A stretch of DNA of 33,164 nt from Planctomycetota bacterium (lineage in GTDB: Bacteria > Planctomycetota > GCA-002687715), in the NCBI GenBank assembly GCA_002683135.1, contig NYSS01000009.1:74875-108038 (forward strand). Direction: 5' to 3'. Position 1 is the stretch's first letter; every line of letters starts with the position of its first letter. A program made the translations under genes and the position numbers. Positions 16,432-27,242 of this stretch are shown here, piece by piece. Below the pieces are notes generated by a model. It had not been told where the DNA came from. It made no database searches and saw only the letters and a list, made by a program, of their open reading frames with translations.

Positions 16432-17052
16432 TCAGTCCCCCGACGGGTCCTTGTTCTCCTCGGCCTCTTCGTCCACGGGGGCCACCCCTAAGGATACGGC
16501 TACGCGGGCGGGGCGGATGATCACCTCCCCGAGGGCGTAGCCCTTCTCATGGACCTCGAGGATGAGATTCTCCTCGACCTCGTCGTCGTGACGGCTGAAA
16601 ACGGCCTCATGTCGCGTCGGGTCCAGCCGTTCGCCGGCGGTAGGGGCGACCACCTCGACGCCGTGATCCGAGAGCACCCTCCGGATCTCGGTGCTGACCA
16701 TGGACACGCCCTGGAGCAGGATCTCTGGAGTCCCTTCGTCAGAAGAGCTGACGGCCCGTTCAAGGTTGTCGAAGCATGGGAGCAGCGCGCTGAGCAGATC
16801 GCGGACCGCCATCCGGCGCGCGAGGTCCTTGTCGCGGGTCGCGCGCCGTTGGAGGTTCTGCAGGTCGGCCGCCGTGCGCAACCAGTTCTCTTCGAACTCG
16901 TCGGCCTTGGCTGCTTGCTCGCGCAGCGCGGCGAGGTCCGCGTCGGACAGCGGCTCGTCGGACGCTTCCGTAGAGGGCGCCGCGGATCCCGAGGGCTCCG
17001 GGACGCTCTCTTCCTCTCGCTCCTCGTCGTTTTTTTTCTTTTCACCCGCCAT
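16432..17052 (-). CDS. grpE: GrpE, nucleotide exchange factor of DnaK
   Basis: A 206-residue protein with the GrpE layout: an acidic disordered N-terminus (about 1-40), a long helix with ENWLRTAADLQNLQRRATRDKD, the helical bundle RDLLSALLPCFDNLERAV, and the C-terminal beta-wing with DPTRHEAVF, GYALGEVIIRPARVAVS. GrpE speeds ADP release from the Hsp70 chaperone DnaK. dnaK itself is not in the window, although its two partners dnaJ and grpE are. The gap to dnaJ is 4 bases and to the following zinc-ribbon gene 1 base. The acidic tail after the beta domain (DEEAEENKDPSGD) is slightly extended. Confidence 0.93.
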   Translation of the reverse strand: MAGEKKKNDEEREEESVPEPSGSAAPSTEASDEPLSDADLAALREQAAKADEFEENWLRTAADLQNLQRRATRDKDLARRMAVRDLLSALLPCFDNLERAVSSSDEGTPEILLQGVSMVSTEIRRVLSDHGVEVVAPTAGERLDPTRHEAVFSRHDDEVEENLILEVHEKGYALGEVIIRPARVAVSLGVAPVDEEAEENKDPSGD

Positions 17053-17056
17053 GGCG

Positions 17057-18184
17057 TTACTCGAAGATCTCCTTCACCTTCTTGAAGAAGCCGCGACCGC
17101 CTCCGTCGTCCTTCTTGCCCTCCTCCTCGGCGAGGGAATGAAAGATCTGTTTTTCTCGATCGGAGATGCGCTTGGGGACCGAGACGGACACCTGTACGTA
17201 CAGATCGCCCACGCCGTAGCCGCGGAGATCCGGCAGCCCCTGCCCCTTCAATCGGAACACCTCGGTCGGTTGGGTACCTGACGGGATCTTCAACTCCGCG
17301 CGGCCGCCGAGCGTGGGGATCTCGACCTTGGTGCCGAGTACGGCCGCCGAGATCGACAGCTCCCACGCGCAGTAGAGGTCCCTGCCTCGACGTTGGAAGT
17401 GTTCGTGCGCTTCGACGCTGACGTGGCAATACAGGTGCCCGCGGGGGCCGCCTTCCGTGCTGGGCTCACCTTCGCCAGCGCAGCGGATTTCGGTCCCGTC
17501 CTCGACGCCACCCGGAATGCGGACGGTGATCTCAACGGACTTCTTGACGAGCCCCTGTCCCGTGCAGTCGCCGCACGGGTCCTTGATGATCTTCCCCTTG
17601 CCGACGCATTGCGGGCACGAGATGCGACGACTGAAGAAGCCGGACGATTGCATGACCACGCCGAGCCCGCCACAGGTCGTGCACATCTCGGGGCGCGACC
17701 CCTTGGCGGCTCCGTTGCCCTCGCAAGTCCCGCATAGCTCGCGGCGCTTGACTGACAGCTTGCGCGATGTCCCTTCCTTGACCTCTTCGAGGTTCAGGGA
17801 GACGCGGGCCTGCAGGCTGGCTCCGGCTGCGGGTCCAGCTTGGCGACGTCCGCCGCCGAACATGTCGAAGATGCCACCATCGCCGCCGAAGATGTCCTGG
17901 AACGTGGAGAAGATGTCATCGGCGTTCTGGAACTGGGGGCCGCCGTTGCCCATGCCCTCGACGCCCGCATGTCCGAACTGGTCGTAACGTGCCCGCTTGG
18001 TGGCGTCGGACAGGACCTCGTACGCTTCCGCGGCTTCCTTGAACTTCGACTCCGCCTGCGCGTCACCCGGGTTCTGGTCCGGGTGGTACTTAAACGCGGT
18101 CTTGCGATAGGCCTTCTTGACGTCCGGCTCCGGAGCATCCCGGGCTACCCCGAGCACGTCGTAGTAGTCGCGCTTTTGCGTCAT
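17057..18184 (-). CDS. dnaJ: DnaJ, Hsp40 co-chaperone
   Basis: A 375-residue class I DnaJ of standard length. The J domain covers 1-70 with the H34-P35-D36 motif that triggers DnaK ATPase. A Gly/Phe-rich linker (about 73-112) follows, then the cysteine-rich region with four C-x-x-C-x-G-x-G motifs (C151-G-T-C, C168-T-T-C, C190-P-Q-C, C204-G-D-C) that bind two zinc ions, then the beta-sandwich substrate domains (about 215-345). The spacing between the second and third motifs is normal. The end KKVKEIFE is charged. It lies 26 bases after groEL copy 1 and 4 bases before grpE, so Hsp60 and Hsp70 co-chaperone genes are in one transcript. Confidence 0.95.
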   Translation of the reverse strand: MTQKRDYYDVLGVARDAPEPDVKKAYRKTAFKYHPDQNPGDAQAESKFKEAAEAYEVLSDATKRARYDQFGHAGVEGMGNGGPQFQNADDIFSTFQDIFGGDGGIFDMFGGGRRQAGPAAGASLQARVSLNLEEVKEGTSRKLSVKRRELCGTCEGNGAAKGSRPEMCTTCGGLGVVMQSSGFFSRRISCPQCVGKGKIIKDPCGDCTGQGLVKKSVEITVRIPGGVEDGTEIRCAGEGEPSTEGGPRGHLYCHVSVEAHEHFQRRGRDLYCAWELSISAAVLGTKVEIPTLGGRAELKIPSGTQPTEVFRLKGQGLPDLRGYGVGDLYVQVSVSVPKRISDREKQIFHSLAEEEGKKDDGGGRGFFKKVKEIFE

Positions 18185-18210
18185 ACGGAGCCGTTCGTGG
18201 AGGGCCCAGC

Positions 18211-20132
<1,922 letters not shown>

Positions 20133-20179
20133 GTTGTTCGTTTCCCTGTTCTCTTCTCGAATCTGATTCTGTTTGCAAC

Positions 20180-20196
20180 GTCGACGAGGTGTCGAC
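20180..20196 (-). other. GTCGAC inverted repeat at the groEL2 to groES junction
   Basis: GTCGAC (20180-20185) and GTCGAC (20191-20196) flank a 5-base spacer and can form a 6-bp hairpin touching the groEL copy 2 stop codon. The hairpin lies 48 bases before the groES start. It may mark an RNA processing point that separates expression of the two chaperonin copies; chance is possible. Confidence 0.3.
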
Positions 20197-21812
20197 TACT
20201 CCATTTCGTCGCCAGCTTCGTCCGCGTCTTCTTTGATGTCAGCGATGAGGCAGTTGGTGGAAATGAGCATGGACGCCGCGCTCACCGCGTTGGTGAGCGC
20301 CGTAGTTGTGACCTTGCACGGATCGATGACGCCGCTTTCGAGGAGGTCGCAGAATTCGCGGGTCTCGGCGTTGTAGCCGTAGGACTTCTTTCGCTCTTTC
20401 AGCACCCTCGACGCGGTGACCGCGCCGTGCTCGCCGGCGTTTTCGACGATCTGATGGAACGGCGCCCGGAGCGCGTCCTGCAGGACCTGGGCGCCGGCCC
20501 GGACGTCGCCCTTCCACTGCTCGGTGTCGAGGTCGTCGGCGGCGCGCATCAAGGCGACCCCGCCGCCGGGGAGGATCCCCTCTTCGAGGGCCGCCTTCAC
20601 GGACGCTTGGGCGTCCTTGATCCGGGCCTTCTTCTCCTTCATCTCGGTCTCGGTGGCCGCGCCGACGTTGATCTGGGCGACGCCCCCGGCGAGCTTGGCC
20701 AGACGCTCTTCGAGCTTCTCGCGGTCGTAGCTCGACTCCGTGGACTCGATCTCCTTACGGATCTGCTTGACCCGACCGCTGATCTCGGCGCTGGAGCCAT
20801 CTCCCTCGACGATCGTCGTGGTCTCCGCCGTCACGGTGATCGTCTTGGCCGAGCCGAGGTCGTTGATCGACAGCGACTCGAGGTCCGTTCCCATGTCTTT
20901 GAAGACGGGCGAGCGGGCGCCGGTCAACGTCGCGATGTCTTGGAGCATGGCCTTGCGGCGATCGCCATAGCCCGGCGCCTTGACGGCGACGCAGTTGACG
21001 ATGCCACGTAGCTTGTTGACGACCATCGTCGCCAGCGCTTCACCCTCGATGTCCTCGGCGATCACGAGCAGAGGACGGTTGGCCTTGCTCGCCTTCTCAA
21101 GCAGAGGAATCAGGGGAGCGATGTTCGTGAGCTTCTCCTCGTGGATGAGCACGAGGCAGTTCTTGTGTTCACACTCGAGGGTCTTGGTGTCCGTGACGAA
21201 GTGGGGGGACAGGTAGCCGCGGTCGAACTGCATACCCTCCACGACCTTCACCTCGGTCTGGGTGCCCTTCCCCTCTTCGATGTTGATCACCCCGTCACCG
21301 CCGACCTGTTCGAGGGCGTCGATGAGGATCCCCCCGAGGTCACTGTCGTTGTTCGCCGCGATGGCCGCGATCTGGCGCAGGCGGTCGGGTGCGTCGACGC
21401 TGACTTTCCTGGAGTCCTTGCGCAGGCGCGCCACGACTGCGTCGGCGGCCTCCTGTACGCCACGGTTGATCTGGGCGACGTTCGCTCCGGAGACGAGGTG
21501 GCGGAGCGCCTTCGTGTAGAGCGCCTCAGCGAGGAGGGTCGCGGTCGTGGTGCCGTCACCAGACACGTCGTGCGTCTTGCTCGCAGCCTCCTTGAGGAGC
21601 TGCGCCCCCATGTTTTCGTACGGATCTGACAGCTCGACCTCGTCAGCGACCGTGTAGCCGTCCTTGGTGATGTTCGGCCCCCCCCATCCGCGGTCGATGA
21701 CCGCACAACGTCCGCGCGGGCCGAGGGTCGTTTTCACCGCTCTGGCCAATTTCAGGACCCCTTGCTTGAGGGCCTCACGCGCGTCCACGTCGAAGCAGAG
21801 TTGCTTGGCCAT
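20196..21812 (-). CDS. groEL2: GroEL chaperonin, copy 2 (divergent)
   Basis: A 538-residue Hsp60 paralogue and the first gene of the chaperone operon. The ATG at 21812 begins MAKQLCFD as in other GroELs and follows AAGGAG at 11 bases; the frame continues upstream to 22220, but that part does not resemble GroEL. Catalytic motifs are present (GDGTTTAT with D86; the hydrolytic Asp in [18 protein letters not shown]), but the usually fixed D-A-L-H-A-T-R-A block has become [14 protein letters not shown] is LGPRGR, and Cys, Trp and Tyr substitutions occur near the start ([15 protein letters not shown]). The C-terminus is acidic ([11 protein letters not shown]) without a Gly-Gly-Met tail. Divergence of this kind in second chaperonins often means a narrower client set; that is inference here. 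Confidence 0.93.
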   Translation of the reverse strand: MAKQLCFDVDAREALKQGVLKLARAVKTTLGPRGRCAVIDRGWGGPNITKDGYTVADEVELSDPYENMGAQLLKEAASKTHDVSGDGTTTATLLAEALYTKALRHLVSGANVAQINRGVQEAADAVVARLRKDSRKVSVDAPDRLRQIAAIAANNDSDLGGILIDALEQVGGDGVINIEEGKGTQTEVKVVEGMQFDRGYLSPHFVTDTKTLECEHKNCLVLIHEEKLTNIAPLIPLLEKASKANRPLLVIAEDIEGEALATMVVNKLRGIVNCVAVKAPGYGDRRKAMLQDIATLTGARSPVFKDMGTDLESLSINDLGSAKTITVTAETTTIVEGDGSSAEISGRVKQIRKEIESTESSYDREKLEERLAKLAGGVAQINVGAATETEMKEKKARIKDAQASVKAALEEGILPGGGVALMRAADDLDTEQWKGDVRAGAQVLQDALRAPFHQIVENAGEHGAVTASRVLKERKKSYGYNAETREFCDLLESGVIDPCKVTTTALTNAVSAASMLISTNCLIADIKEDADEAGDEME

Positions 21813-22116
21813 TGATCCCGTATCTCCTTGAGGTGCGAATGGGTGTGCCCCGGCCAGCAGGCCGGAGCCAGGGTGTTGACACGTCGCCTCAACGCAAACA
21901 AGGGGCCGGACGCCCCACGTGGCACGGAGGTCGCAGAAGCAGCGGCCTTTGCCCTGCCCGTCGTTCTGCCTCTGCCATGATGACAGCAGCCGGTGGAGAC
22001 GCGGCTGTGCGGCTCCTGCCAATCTGGCAGAACGGACCAGGCGACCAGGCGATGGATGCCGTATGCGAAGGAGGGGCCGGCGGTTAGGCTCTGTGGACTC
22101 GACTTTGGAGCGCATG
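21813..22116. promoter_or_regulatory. Divergent intergenic region of the chaperone operon and the NPCBM gene
   Basis: About 300 bases between divergent starts, so both promoters should lie here. No CIRCE operator (TTAGCACTC-N9-GAGTGCTAA) or HspR-type HAIR repeat is visible. What is seen: a short inverted repeat GTTGA-N9-TCAAC (21875-21893) 63-81 bases before groEL copy 2; a 9-bp inverted repeat CGTTCTGCC (21962-21970) with GGCAGAACG (22026-22034); and CTGCCA-N3-TGGCAG at 22017-22031. No strong -10/-35 pair stands out for either direction. Confidence 0.45.
21920..21935 (+). promoter_or_regulatory. Weak sigma54-like -24/-12 element
   Basis: TGGCACG, four bases, then TCGCA fits the sigma54 pattern TGGCACG-N4-TTGCA with one mismatch (T to C); the essential GG and GC are correctly spaced. 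It points toward the NPCBM gene, 197 bases upstream of it. One isolated match of this kind can occur by chance. Confidence 0.25.
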
Positions 22117-23337
22117 ATGCAGGCTAGGATCCTGACGCTGTTGATCGCCGCCGTGACGGGGTGTTGCCTGCCCGCGCAGGACCTGGTCACCGTCAGCCTC
22201 GTGGCTGGGCCGCCGATCAAGGGCCGCTTCGCAGGGGTCTCGGAGGACGGGGCGCTTCAGATCCAGACCCGGGGGGAGAGCCTCGCCACCGTTCCCCAGG
22301 ACAAGATCGTCACCGCCGTCTTCTCCGAGGTATTGACGCCGGCTCAGCGCGGCGCGGCCCGCATACACATGGTCTCAGGGGACGCCTTCGTGGGGGCCAT
22401 TGAGGGCGGCGACTTTGATGAGATCGCCTTAGCGACGCAGGCCGCGGGGAGCTTCCGTGTGTTTTTGGACCACGTTTCGATGGTGGTCCTGCTCGACCAC
22501 AGGAAGAGCGCCGCGGATCTTCCTGCGTCCGTGGCGGGAGCGGACTCGGATGAGCTCTTCCTGCGGCGCGGCGACCGGCTGGACCGCTTGCCTGGCGAGA
22601 TGCAGCGGCTCGAACGCGCAGGAGTCGTCTTCGACAGCGCCGCCGGTGAGGGCCGCCTCTTCTCGTTCCTCAAGGACAGTGTGGTCGCGGTGCGCCTGGC
22701 CGAGACCGACCCCTACAAGGAGCCCGATGCGCTCCTCTGCGTCGCTCGCTTCAAGGATGGGACGCGTATGACGGGCTCGTTGTCGCGGGGAGAGTCAGGG
22801 CAGATGGCATTGAAGCTGACCGTTGGCCCCACAGTGATGCTCGACGCCGACTTCCTCGCCTCCCTGGAATTCAAGAGCTCGACGTTCATGTTCCTCTCCG
22901 ACGCTGATCCCGTGGCGTACACGGAGGTGCCTTACCTTGAGGGCGGCCCGAAATACGGCCTGAAACGCGACGAGGGGTTCCGCCGCGGGGACAAGCTGAT
23001 CATCGGGGACAAGGTGTTTCGCAAGGGGCTGGGCATCCACGCCCGCGCGGCATGTACCTACGCCCTGGACGGACGCTTCGATGCGCTCCGCGCGGAGGTC
23101 GGGGTGGACCCGGTCACGCGGAACCGCTCCGTGCCAGGGAGCGTGCGTGTCCGCGTCACCGTGGACGGGGAGGACATCTGGAAGAGCCCTCTCATGCTCG
23201 CGGGGGAGGCTCCCGTGCCCATTTACCTGAAGGGGCTGGGCGGCAAGGCGCGTCTCACCCTCGAGGTCGTTTTCGGAGACAGCCGCGGCACGGGGGCCCG
23301 CGCCGTGTTCGGCGACGCGATGGTCCTCAAGGAGTGA
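22117..23337 (+). CDS. Secreted NPCBM-domain protein
   Basis: About 406 residues. Two ATGs in tandem (22114, 22117) follow GGAG; the second has the better spacing (6 bases) and leads into the signal peptide MQARILTLLIAAVTGCCLPAQ, which might alternatively be read as a lipoprotein signal. The central part consists of beta-rich units with V-S-L-V-A-G-P-P-I-K-G-R-F and similar R-F-K-D-G-T-R-M-T-G segments, a pattern seen in planctomycete proteins. The C-terminal ~140 residues are an NPCBM domain (carbohydrate-binding module found in GH98 and related enzymes), with KGLGIHARAACTYALDG and the end GARAVFGDAMVLKE. No catalytic domain is visible. The VWA gene begins 28 bases downstream, so the two are probably co-transcribed. 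Confidence 0.82.
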   Translation: MQARILTLLIAAVTGCCLPAQDLVTVSLVAGPPIKGRFAGVSEDGALQIQTRGESLATVPQDKIVTAVFSEVLTPAQRGAARIHMVSGDAFVGAIEGGDFDEIALATQAAGSFRVFLDHVSMVVLLDHRKSAADLPASVAGADSDELFLRRGDRLDRLPGEMQRLERAGVVFDSAAGEGRLFSFLKDSVVAVRLAETDPYKEPDALLCVARFKDGTRMTGSLSRGESGQMALKLTVGPTVMLDADFLASLEFKSSTFMFLSDADPVAYTEVPYLEGGPKYGLKRDEGFRRGDKLIIGDKVFRKGLGIHARAACTYALDGRFDALRAEVGVDPVTRNRSVPGSVRVRVTVDGEDIWKSPLMLAGEAPVPIYLKGLGGKARLTLEVVFGDSRGTGARAVFGDAMVLKE

Positions 23338-23365
23338 CGACGCACCGTCCCCTCACCGACACCAC

Positions 23366-26119
23366 ATGGGGCTGAACTTCCCTGAGATACCCGCCGCGCT
23401 CGATCTTCAGCGCATGGACCTGGTCCCGGCTGTCGTTGCCGGGGGCGCGACCCTTCTCCTCGTGGCTGCGTTGCTCACGCGTCGGAGGCGTGGGCCTGTC
23501 CTGACGCCGTTGGCGGTCCTGCTCCGGGGCGCTTCGTTCGGTGTGGTCGCCCTGTTGCTGCTCGGTCCCGTGCAGCGGGTCCATGAGCGCCGGCCCGGGA
23601 GGCTGCTCCTCGCCGTCGACATGTCCCGTAGCGTCGACCCCTTCGCGAGGTCACAGGCCTGGGAGACCCTCCGCGTTCGCCCGTCCGGGCACCCGCCACC
23701 GATCGGCATCGGTTTCGGTGCTCATCAGCGTCTCCTCGACCCGGGGTTCCCTGTCCCTTCGGGGCCCGACGCGGACGACCTCGTCTCTGATCCGGGGCCG
23801 GCCCTCGACGCGCTGCTGTTGCGGGCGGACGCGGGGGGGCGCGCGGCCCGACTCGTCGTCGCGACGGACGGTGCCGTGGCGCTCGCGGACGAAGCGCTTC
23901 CGCCCGCAGCGGACCTGTCGCCGTTGCTTGTGGCGCTCGGGTCAGGTGGAGGTCTGCGCGTGCAGTCCGTCGGCTTGGACGTGACCGGTCCGCCCGTCCC
24001 GGGACAGCCTGTGCAACTGTTGTGGCGCGGGACCGCGTCAGCGGGCGGGGAGGCAGTGCTGGTCGTTCATGTGAACGGACAAGAGACCCGCCGGGTTGTC
24101 GTCTCCATCGCGCCCGGTGCGGTCGAAATACCTGCCACGACGCCGCCGTTGCCACCCGGTCGTCACGTCATCGGCGCCCGCTTGGAGGTCGTCGGTGACG
24201 ACGCGCTCGACAACGGGGCCGTGACCGAAGTGAGCGTCGAGGGACAGCCGACGGTCACCGTCATCACCGACAGTGAACGGCCGCTCGTGTTGTCGGCGCT
24301 CCGCGCGCAGGATCTCGAGGTTGAGGTCGTGACGTCGTCGGCATTGGCTGCGGACCCCGGCGTGGTAGCGGGCACCAGCGTGATCGTGCTCGATCGCGTG
24401 GCGGCTGCGACGCTCTCCGCGCCCGGCCTGCTCCGTGCGCTGACGCAGAAGGTCAGCCGCGGCGCCGGGCTGCTTTACCTGCCGCGTGAGGACCTCGGCG
24501 AGATGTACGATGTTCGTGCGAAGCCGTTCCTCGATCTGTTACCGCTCCTCGGGCAGGAGCCCCCGGCGCCCCCCGAGCCGGAAGATGAAGAGCCTCCGGT
24601 CCCTCCGGACCCAGGCCTCGGCCTGAAGCCGCCGGACCCGGACAAGCCGCACAAACGCGAGAAGCGCAAGGCGCCCTCGCTCGGCCTCCTCCTGCTCGTT
24701 GACTCGAGCTCGAGTATGAAGGGGAGCAAGCTGCGCTTGGCGAAGGAGGCCGCCATCGCTGCAGCGGAGGTGCTGCATCCGAAGGACCTGGTGGGCCTCG
24801 TACAGTTCAATCTCGCGCCCAGTCTCGTGCTCGAGCTCACGCCTGCGGGAGACAAGACCGAGATTATCGATCGGGTGTCGCGAGTGAAGGCGAGCGGTGG
24901 GACGGCCTTTGAGCCAGCGTTGGAGTACGCCGCCGAAGTCTTGGAAGCCCAGGATCTCGCGATCCGCCACGTCATCCTGCTCAGCGACGGCGAGAGCCGT
25001 CCATTTCGGGCCAAGCCGCTGGTGTCGAGGTTGGCCGAGAAGGGCATCACGGTCTCGACCGTCGGGTGCGGCGGGAGCTTTGACGAGGTGATGCTCTCGG
25101 ACATCGCCCACTGGGGTAAGGGGCGCTTCCATCCCGCGTTCAATGCAAACGAGGTCCCGCAGATCTTCACCATCGAGGCCGAGCGGGTCATCAAGGCAAC
25201 GGGAGCGCGCCACCGTCGCGACGCGCAGGAGAGGCCGCCGGTCGATCCTCCGACGCCGCCGCCCTCGGACGATCCACCTATCGATCCTCCAGAGCCGGCT
25301 GAGGACAAGACCGAGGTGCCGCCGGATGCGATCCCCTTCCGGCTTGGCCTGCCCGCTCCCTACCTCGGGGGGGTCGGGCCGCACGACGTTCCAGGGTTGC
25401 TGGGGTTGCACGCGACACGCGCCCGGCCAGGCGCGTGGGTCTCTCTCGAGACTGAGAGCGAGAAGATGCCGGTGCTCGCGCATCGGACCCTGGGATATGG
25501 TCGCGTCGCCGCGTTCTCTTTGCCGCTCGAGGGGGCCTGGGCGGCTCACGTCATCGGCTGGGACGACTACCAGACGCTCCTCTCCCAGCTGGTCAGATTC
25601 CTGCACCCGGACGCCTCCCCCCGACGTTTTCACGTCAATGCGCAATCCCGGGGACGCTCCGTGGTCGCGGAGGTCCTCGACAGGGAGATGCGCAGCTTGC
25701 CGGCCGGTCTTCAGGTTGCTGTCGTTGATGAGCGTGGCCGCGTTCCCGACGTGAGCATCGACCGCGTGGGGGGTGACACGTGGCGCATTCGTCTTGACCC
25801 GCGTGATGGGGCCGCGGGGCTCGTTGTCCGCGTCGTAACGACCGATGGGCGCGAACCTGTTGGCGGATCGGACGTCGCCCTTGCCGCCGTGCCTCCACCG
25901 CCCGAGGTGGCTGATCGCGGCCTCGACCTGGAGGGACTGGAGGCTTGGGCGAGAGCGCTCGGAGGCCGCGTCGTGACCGGCGCCCCCGCGAGTCTTGATG
26001 TGCCGGAGAGGGTCACGATTCGACAGGAGGCGTGGGGCGAGGTGCTGCTGCCATGGTTGCTGCTCCTGCTCGGGAGCGACCTCTTGCTCCGTCGCCTGTG
26101 GCCGGGAAGGTTGGATTGA
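23366..26119 (+). CDS. Membrane VWA protein with glutamine-amidotransferase-like domain
   Basis: A 917-residue protein. Two membrane helices are near the N-terminus (about 20-38 and 47-68) and one is at the end (about 890-908, WLLLLLGSDLLLRRLW). After helix 2 comes a VWA-like strand with D-M-S-R-S, then a beta-sandwich region. A flavodoxin/amidotransferase-like segment begins at about 290 (VTVITDSERPLVLSALRAQ) and is interrupted by a full VWA domain with a complete metal site: D446-S-S-S-S450, T513 in GGTAFEP and D541 in LLSDGE. It resumes near 660 with GYGRVAAFSLPLEGAW. A charged Pro-rich linker precedes the VWA domain. This order is known from bacterial proteins often annotated as glutamine amidotransferase or VWA proteins; no catalytic Cys was seen. 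The role is unknown, perhaps in envelope protein complexes. It ends 4 bases before pdxA. Confidence 0.85.
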   Translation: MGLNFPEIPAALDLQRMDLVPAVVAGGATLLLVAALLTRRRRGPVLTPLAVLLRGASFGVVALLLLGPVQRVHERRPGRLLLAVDMSRSVDPFARSQAWETLRVRPSGHPPPIGIGFGAHQRLLDPGFPVPSGPDADDLVSDPGPALDALLLRADAGGRAARLVVATDGAVALADEALPPAADLSPLLVALGSGGGLRVQSVGLDVTGPPVPGQPVQLLWRGTASAGGEAVLVVHVNGQETRRVVVSIAPGAVEIPATTPPLPPGRHVIGARLEVVGDDALDNGAVTEVSVEGQPTVTVITDSERPLVLSALRAQDLEVEVVTSSALAADPGVVAGTSVIVLDRVAAATLSAPGLLRALTQKVSRGAGLLYLPREDLGEMYDVRAKPFLDLLPLLGQEPPAPPEPEDEEPPVPPDPGLGLKPPDPDKPHKREKRKAPSLGLLLLVDSSSSMKGSKLRLAKEAAIAAAEVLHPKDLVGLVQFNLAPSLVLELTPAGDKTEIIDRVSRVKASGGTAFEPALEYAAEVLEAQDLAIRHVILLSDGESRPFRAKPLVSRLAEKGITVSTVGCGGSFDEVMLSDIAHWGKGRFHPAFNANEVPQIFTIEAERVIKATGARHRRDAQERPPVDPPTPPPSDDPPIDPPEPAEDKTEVPPDAIPFRLGLPAPYLGGVGPHDVPGLLGLHATRARPGAWVSLETESEKMPVLAHRTLGYGRVAAFSLPLEGAWAAHVIGWDDYQTLLSQLVRFLHPDASPRRFHVNAQSRGRSVVAEVLDREMRSLPAGLQVAVVDERGRVPDVSIDRVGGDTWRIRLDPRDGAAGLVVRVVTTDGREPVGGSDVALAAVPPPPEVADRGLDLEGLEAWARALGGRVVTGAPASLDVPERVTIRQEAWGEVLLPWLLLLLGSDLLLRRLWPGRLD

Positions 26120-26123
26120 GCCC

Positions 26124-27086
26124 GTGATTCACGAGGTCGTGATCACCGCAGGAGACCCCCAGGGAGTCGGGCCAGAGGTTGCCCTACGGGCGGCAATGGC
26201 GGTCGCCTCTCGTCGTCCCGACGCCGGGTTTGTCCTGGTCGGCGACCCGGCGATGTTCGACGCAGGCTTGCCCTGTGTCGAGGAGGCCAGCAGCCCGGGA
26301 GTGTCGGTCCTGCCCATACCTCTCGCTGAGCCGCTGCTCGAGTCCCCTCCGTCGGCGGCTGGAGGCAAGGCCGCGTTGGCGTGGTTGGCGGCCGGACTCG
26401 AACGCGTCTTTGCCCAGCCCGGCCGAGTGCTGGCGACGGCTCCCGTCAGCAAAGAGGCTATTTCCATGGGGGGCGTCCCGTTTTCCGGGCATACGGACTG
26501 GCTACGCGCAAGCTGCGATGCGTCGCGGGCGGTGATGCTGTTCGTTGCCGACAGCCTGCGTGTGGCCCTGGCGACGGTGCACCTGCCGCTGCGCGATGTC
26601 CCCGATGCGCTCTCCATCGAGGAGCTGGTCGCCACCCTGGCGGTCGTCAGCGAAGGGCTGAGCTCACGCTACGGCATCGATCGGCCGCGGCTGGCCGTGC
26701 TGGGCTTGAACCCTCACGCCGGAGAGGGGGGGCTCCTCGGCACCGAGGACAGGGACGTCATCGCCCCGGCGGTGGCCGCCGCCAGGGGCCGGGGACTGGA
26801 TGTGGACGGCCCTTTTGGGGCCGACGGCTACTTCGGAGCGATGATGCGGGCGGGCCGGCCCACCCACGACGCGGTCCTGGCCATGTATCACGACCAGGGC
26901 CTTTTGCCGGTCAAAGCGCTTGCGTTCGGTCGCGCCGTGAATGTCACCCTTGGGCTCCCCATCGTTCGAACATCGGTGGACCACGGTTGTGCCTGGCCCC
27001 TGAAGGGGACGGGAGAGGCCGACTCAGGGTCCATGGAGGTCGCCATCGAGCACGCTTTGATGCTGGGGACTCGCGTCGGCCGTTGA
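26124..27086 (+). CDS. pdxA: 4-hydroxythreonine-4-phosphate dehydrogenase PdxA
   Basis: A 320-residue enzyme of the DXP-dependent vitamin B6 pathway, oxidising 4-phosphohydroxy-L-threonine on the way to pyridoxine phosphate. The GTG start lies 4 bases after the VWA gene stop and puts the opening motif ITAGDPQGVGPE at the right distance; the frame is open further upstream, inside the VWA gene, but without family similarity. The three metal His are H153 (HLPLRDV), H198 (NPHAGEGG) and H256 (YHDQG), and the substrate-binding H123-T124 (GHT) is present with the spacing known from E. coli PdxA. The C-terminal RTSVDHG...GTGEAD is also intact. PLP made by this pathway would serve, among others, the aminotransferase encoded 1.1 kb downstream. 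Confidence 0.95.
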   Translation: MIHEVVITAGDPQGVGPEVALRAAMAVASRRPDAGFVLVGDPAMFDAGLPCVEEASSPGVSVLPIPLAEPLLESPPSAAGGKAALAWLAAGLERVFAQPGRVLATAPVSKEAISMGGVPFSGHTDWLRASCDASRAVMLFVADSLRVALATVHLPLRDVPDALSIEELVATLAVVSEGLSSRYGIDRPRLAVLGLNPHAGEGGLLGTEDRDVIAPAVAAARGRGLDVDGPFGADGYFGAMMRAGRPTHDAVLAMYHDQGLLPVKALAFGRAVNVTLGLPIVRTSVDHGCAWPLKGTGEADSGSMEVAIEHALMLGTRVGR

Positions 27087-27179
27087 CCCGGGGGGCAAAC
27101 TCGCTCATGATGTGAGCGGATTCTTGAAGGGCTCGGCATGTTGGGGACGTGACCGAGCTATGCCCCTACAGGTTGGGGG

Positions 27180-27197
27180 GGCGGCGCTGGCGCCGCC
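27180..27197 (+). other. GC hairpin in the pdxA to TM-protein spacer
   Basis: GGCGGCG (27180-27186) pairs perfectly with CGCCGCC (27191-27197) around the tetraloop CTGG, preceded by a G-run. It lies 45 bases before the next start in a 156-bp gap that also holds a weaker GCTCA/TGAGC hairpin just after pdxA. No T-run follows, so termination is uncertain. Confidence 0.35.
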
Positions 27198-27242
27198 GGG
27201 CCAGTGCCCCAGTCATCCGGACCCCATGGGCGAGGGCGGACC

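Noticed and set aside
21919..22113. N-terminal extension of the NPCBM protein frame
   Set aside because: The extension has no signal peptide and reads like non-coding sequence; the ATG after GGAG at 22117 leads directly into a signal peptide.
21813..22220. N-terminal extension of the groEL copy 2 frame
   Set aside because: It would overlap the divergent gene and does not resemble GroEL; MAKQ at 21812 with AAGGAG is the normal start.
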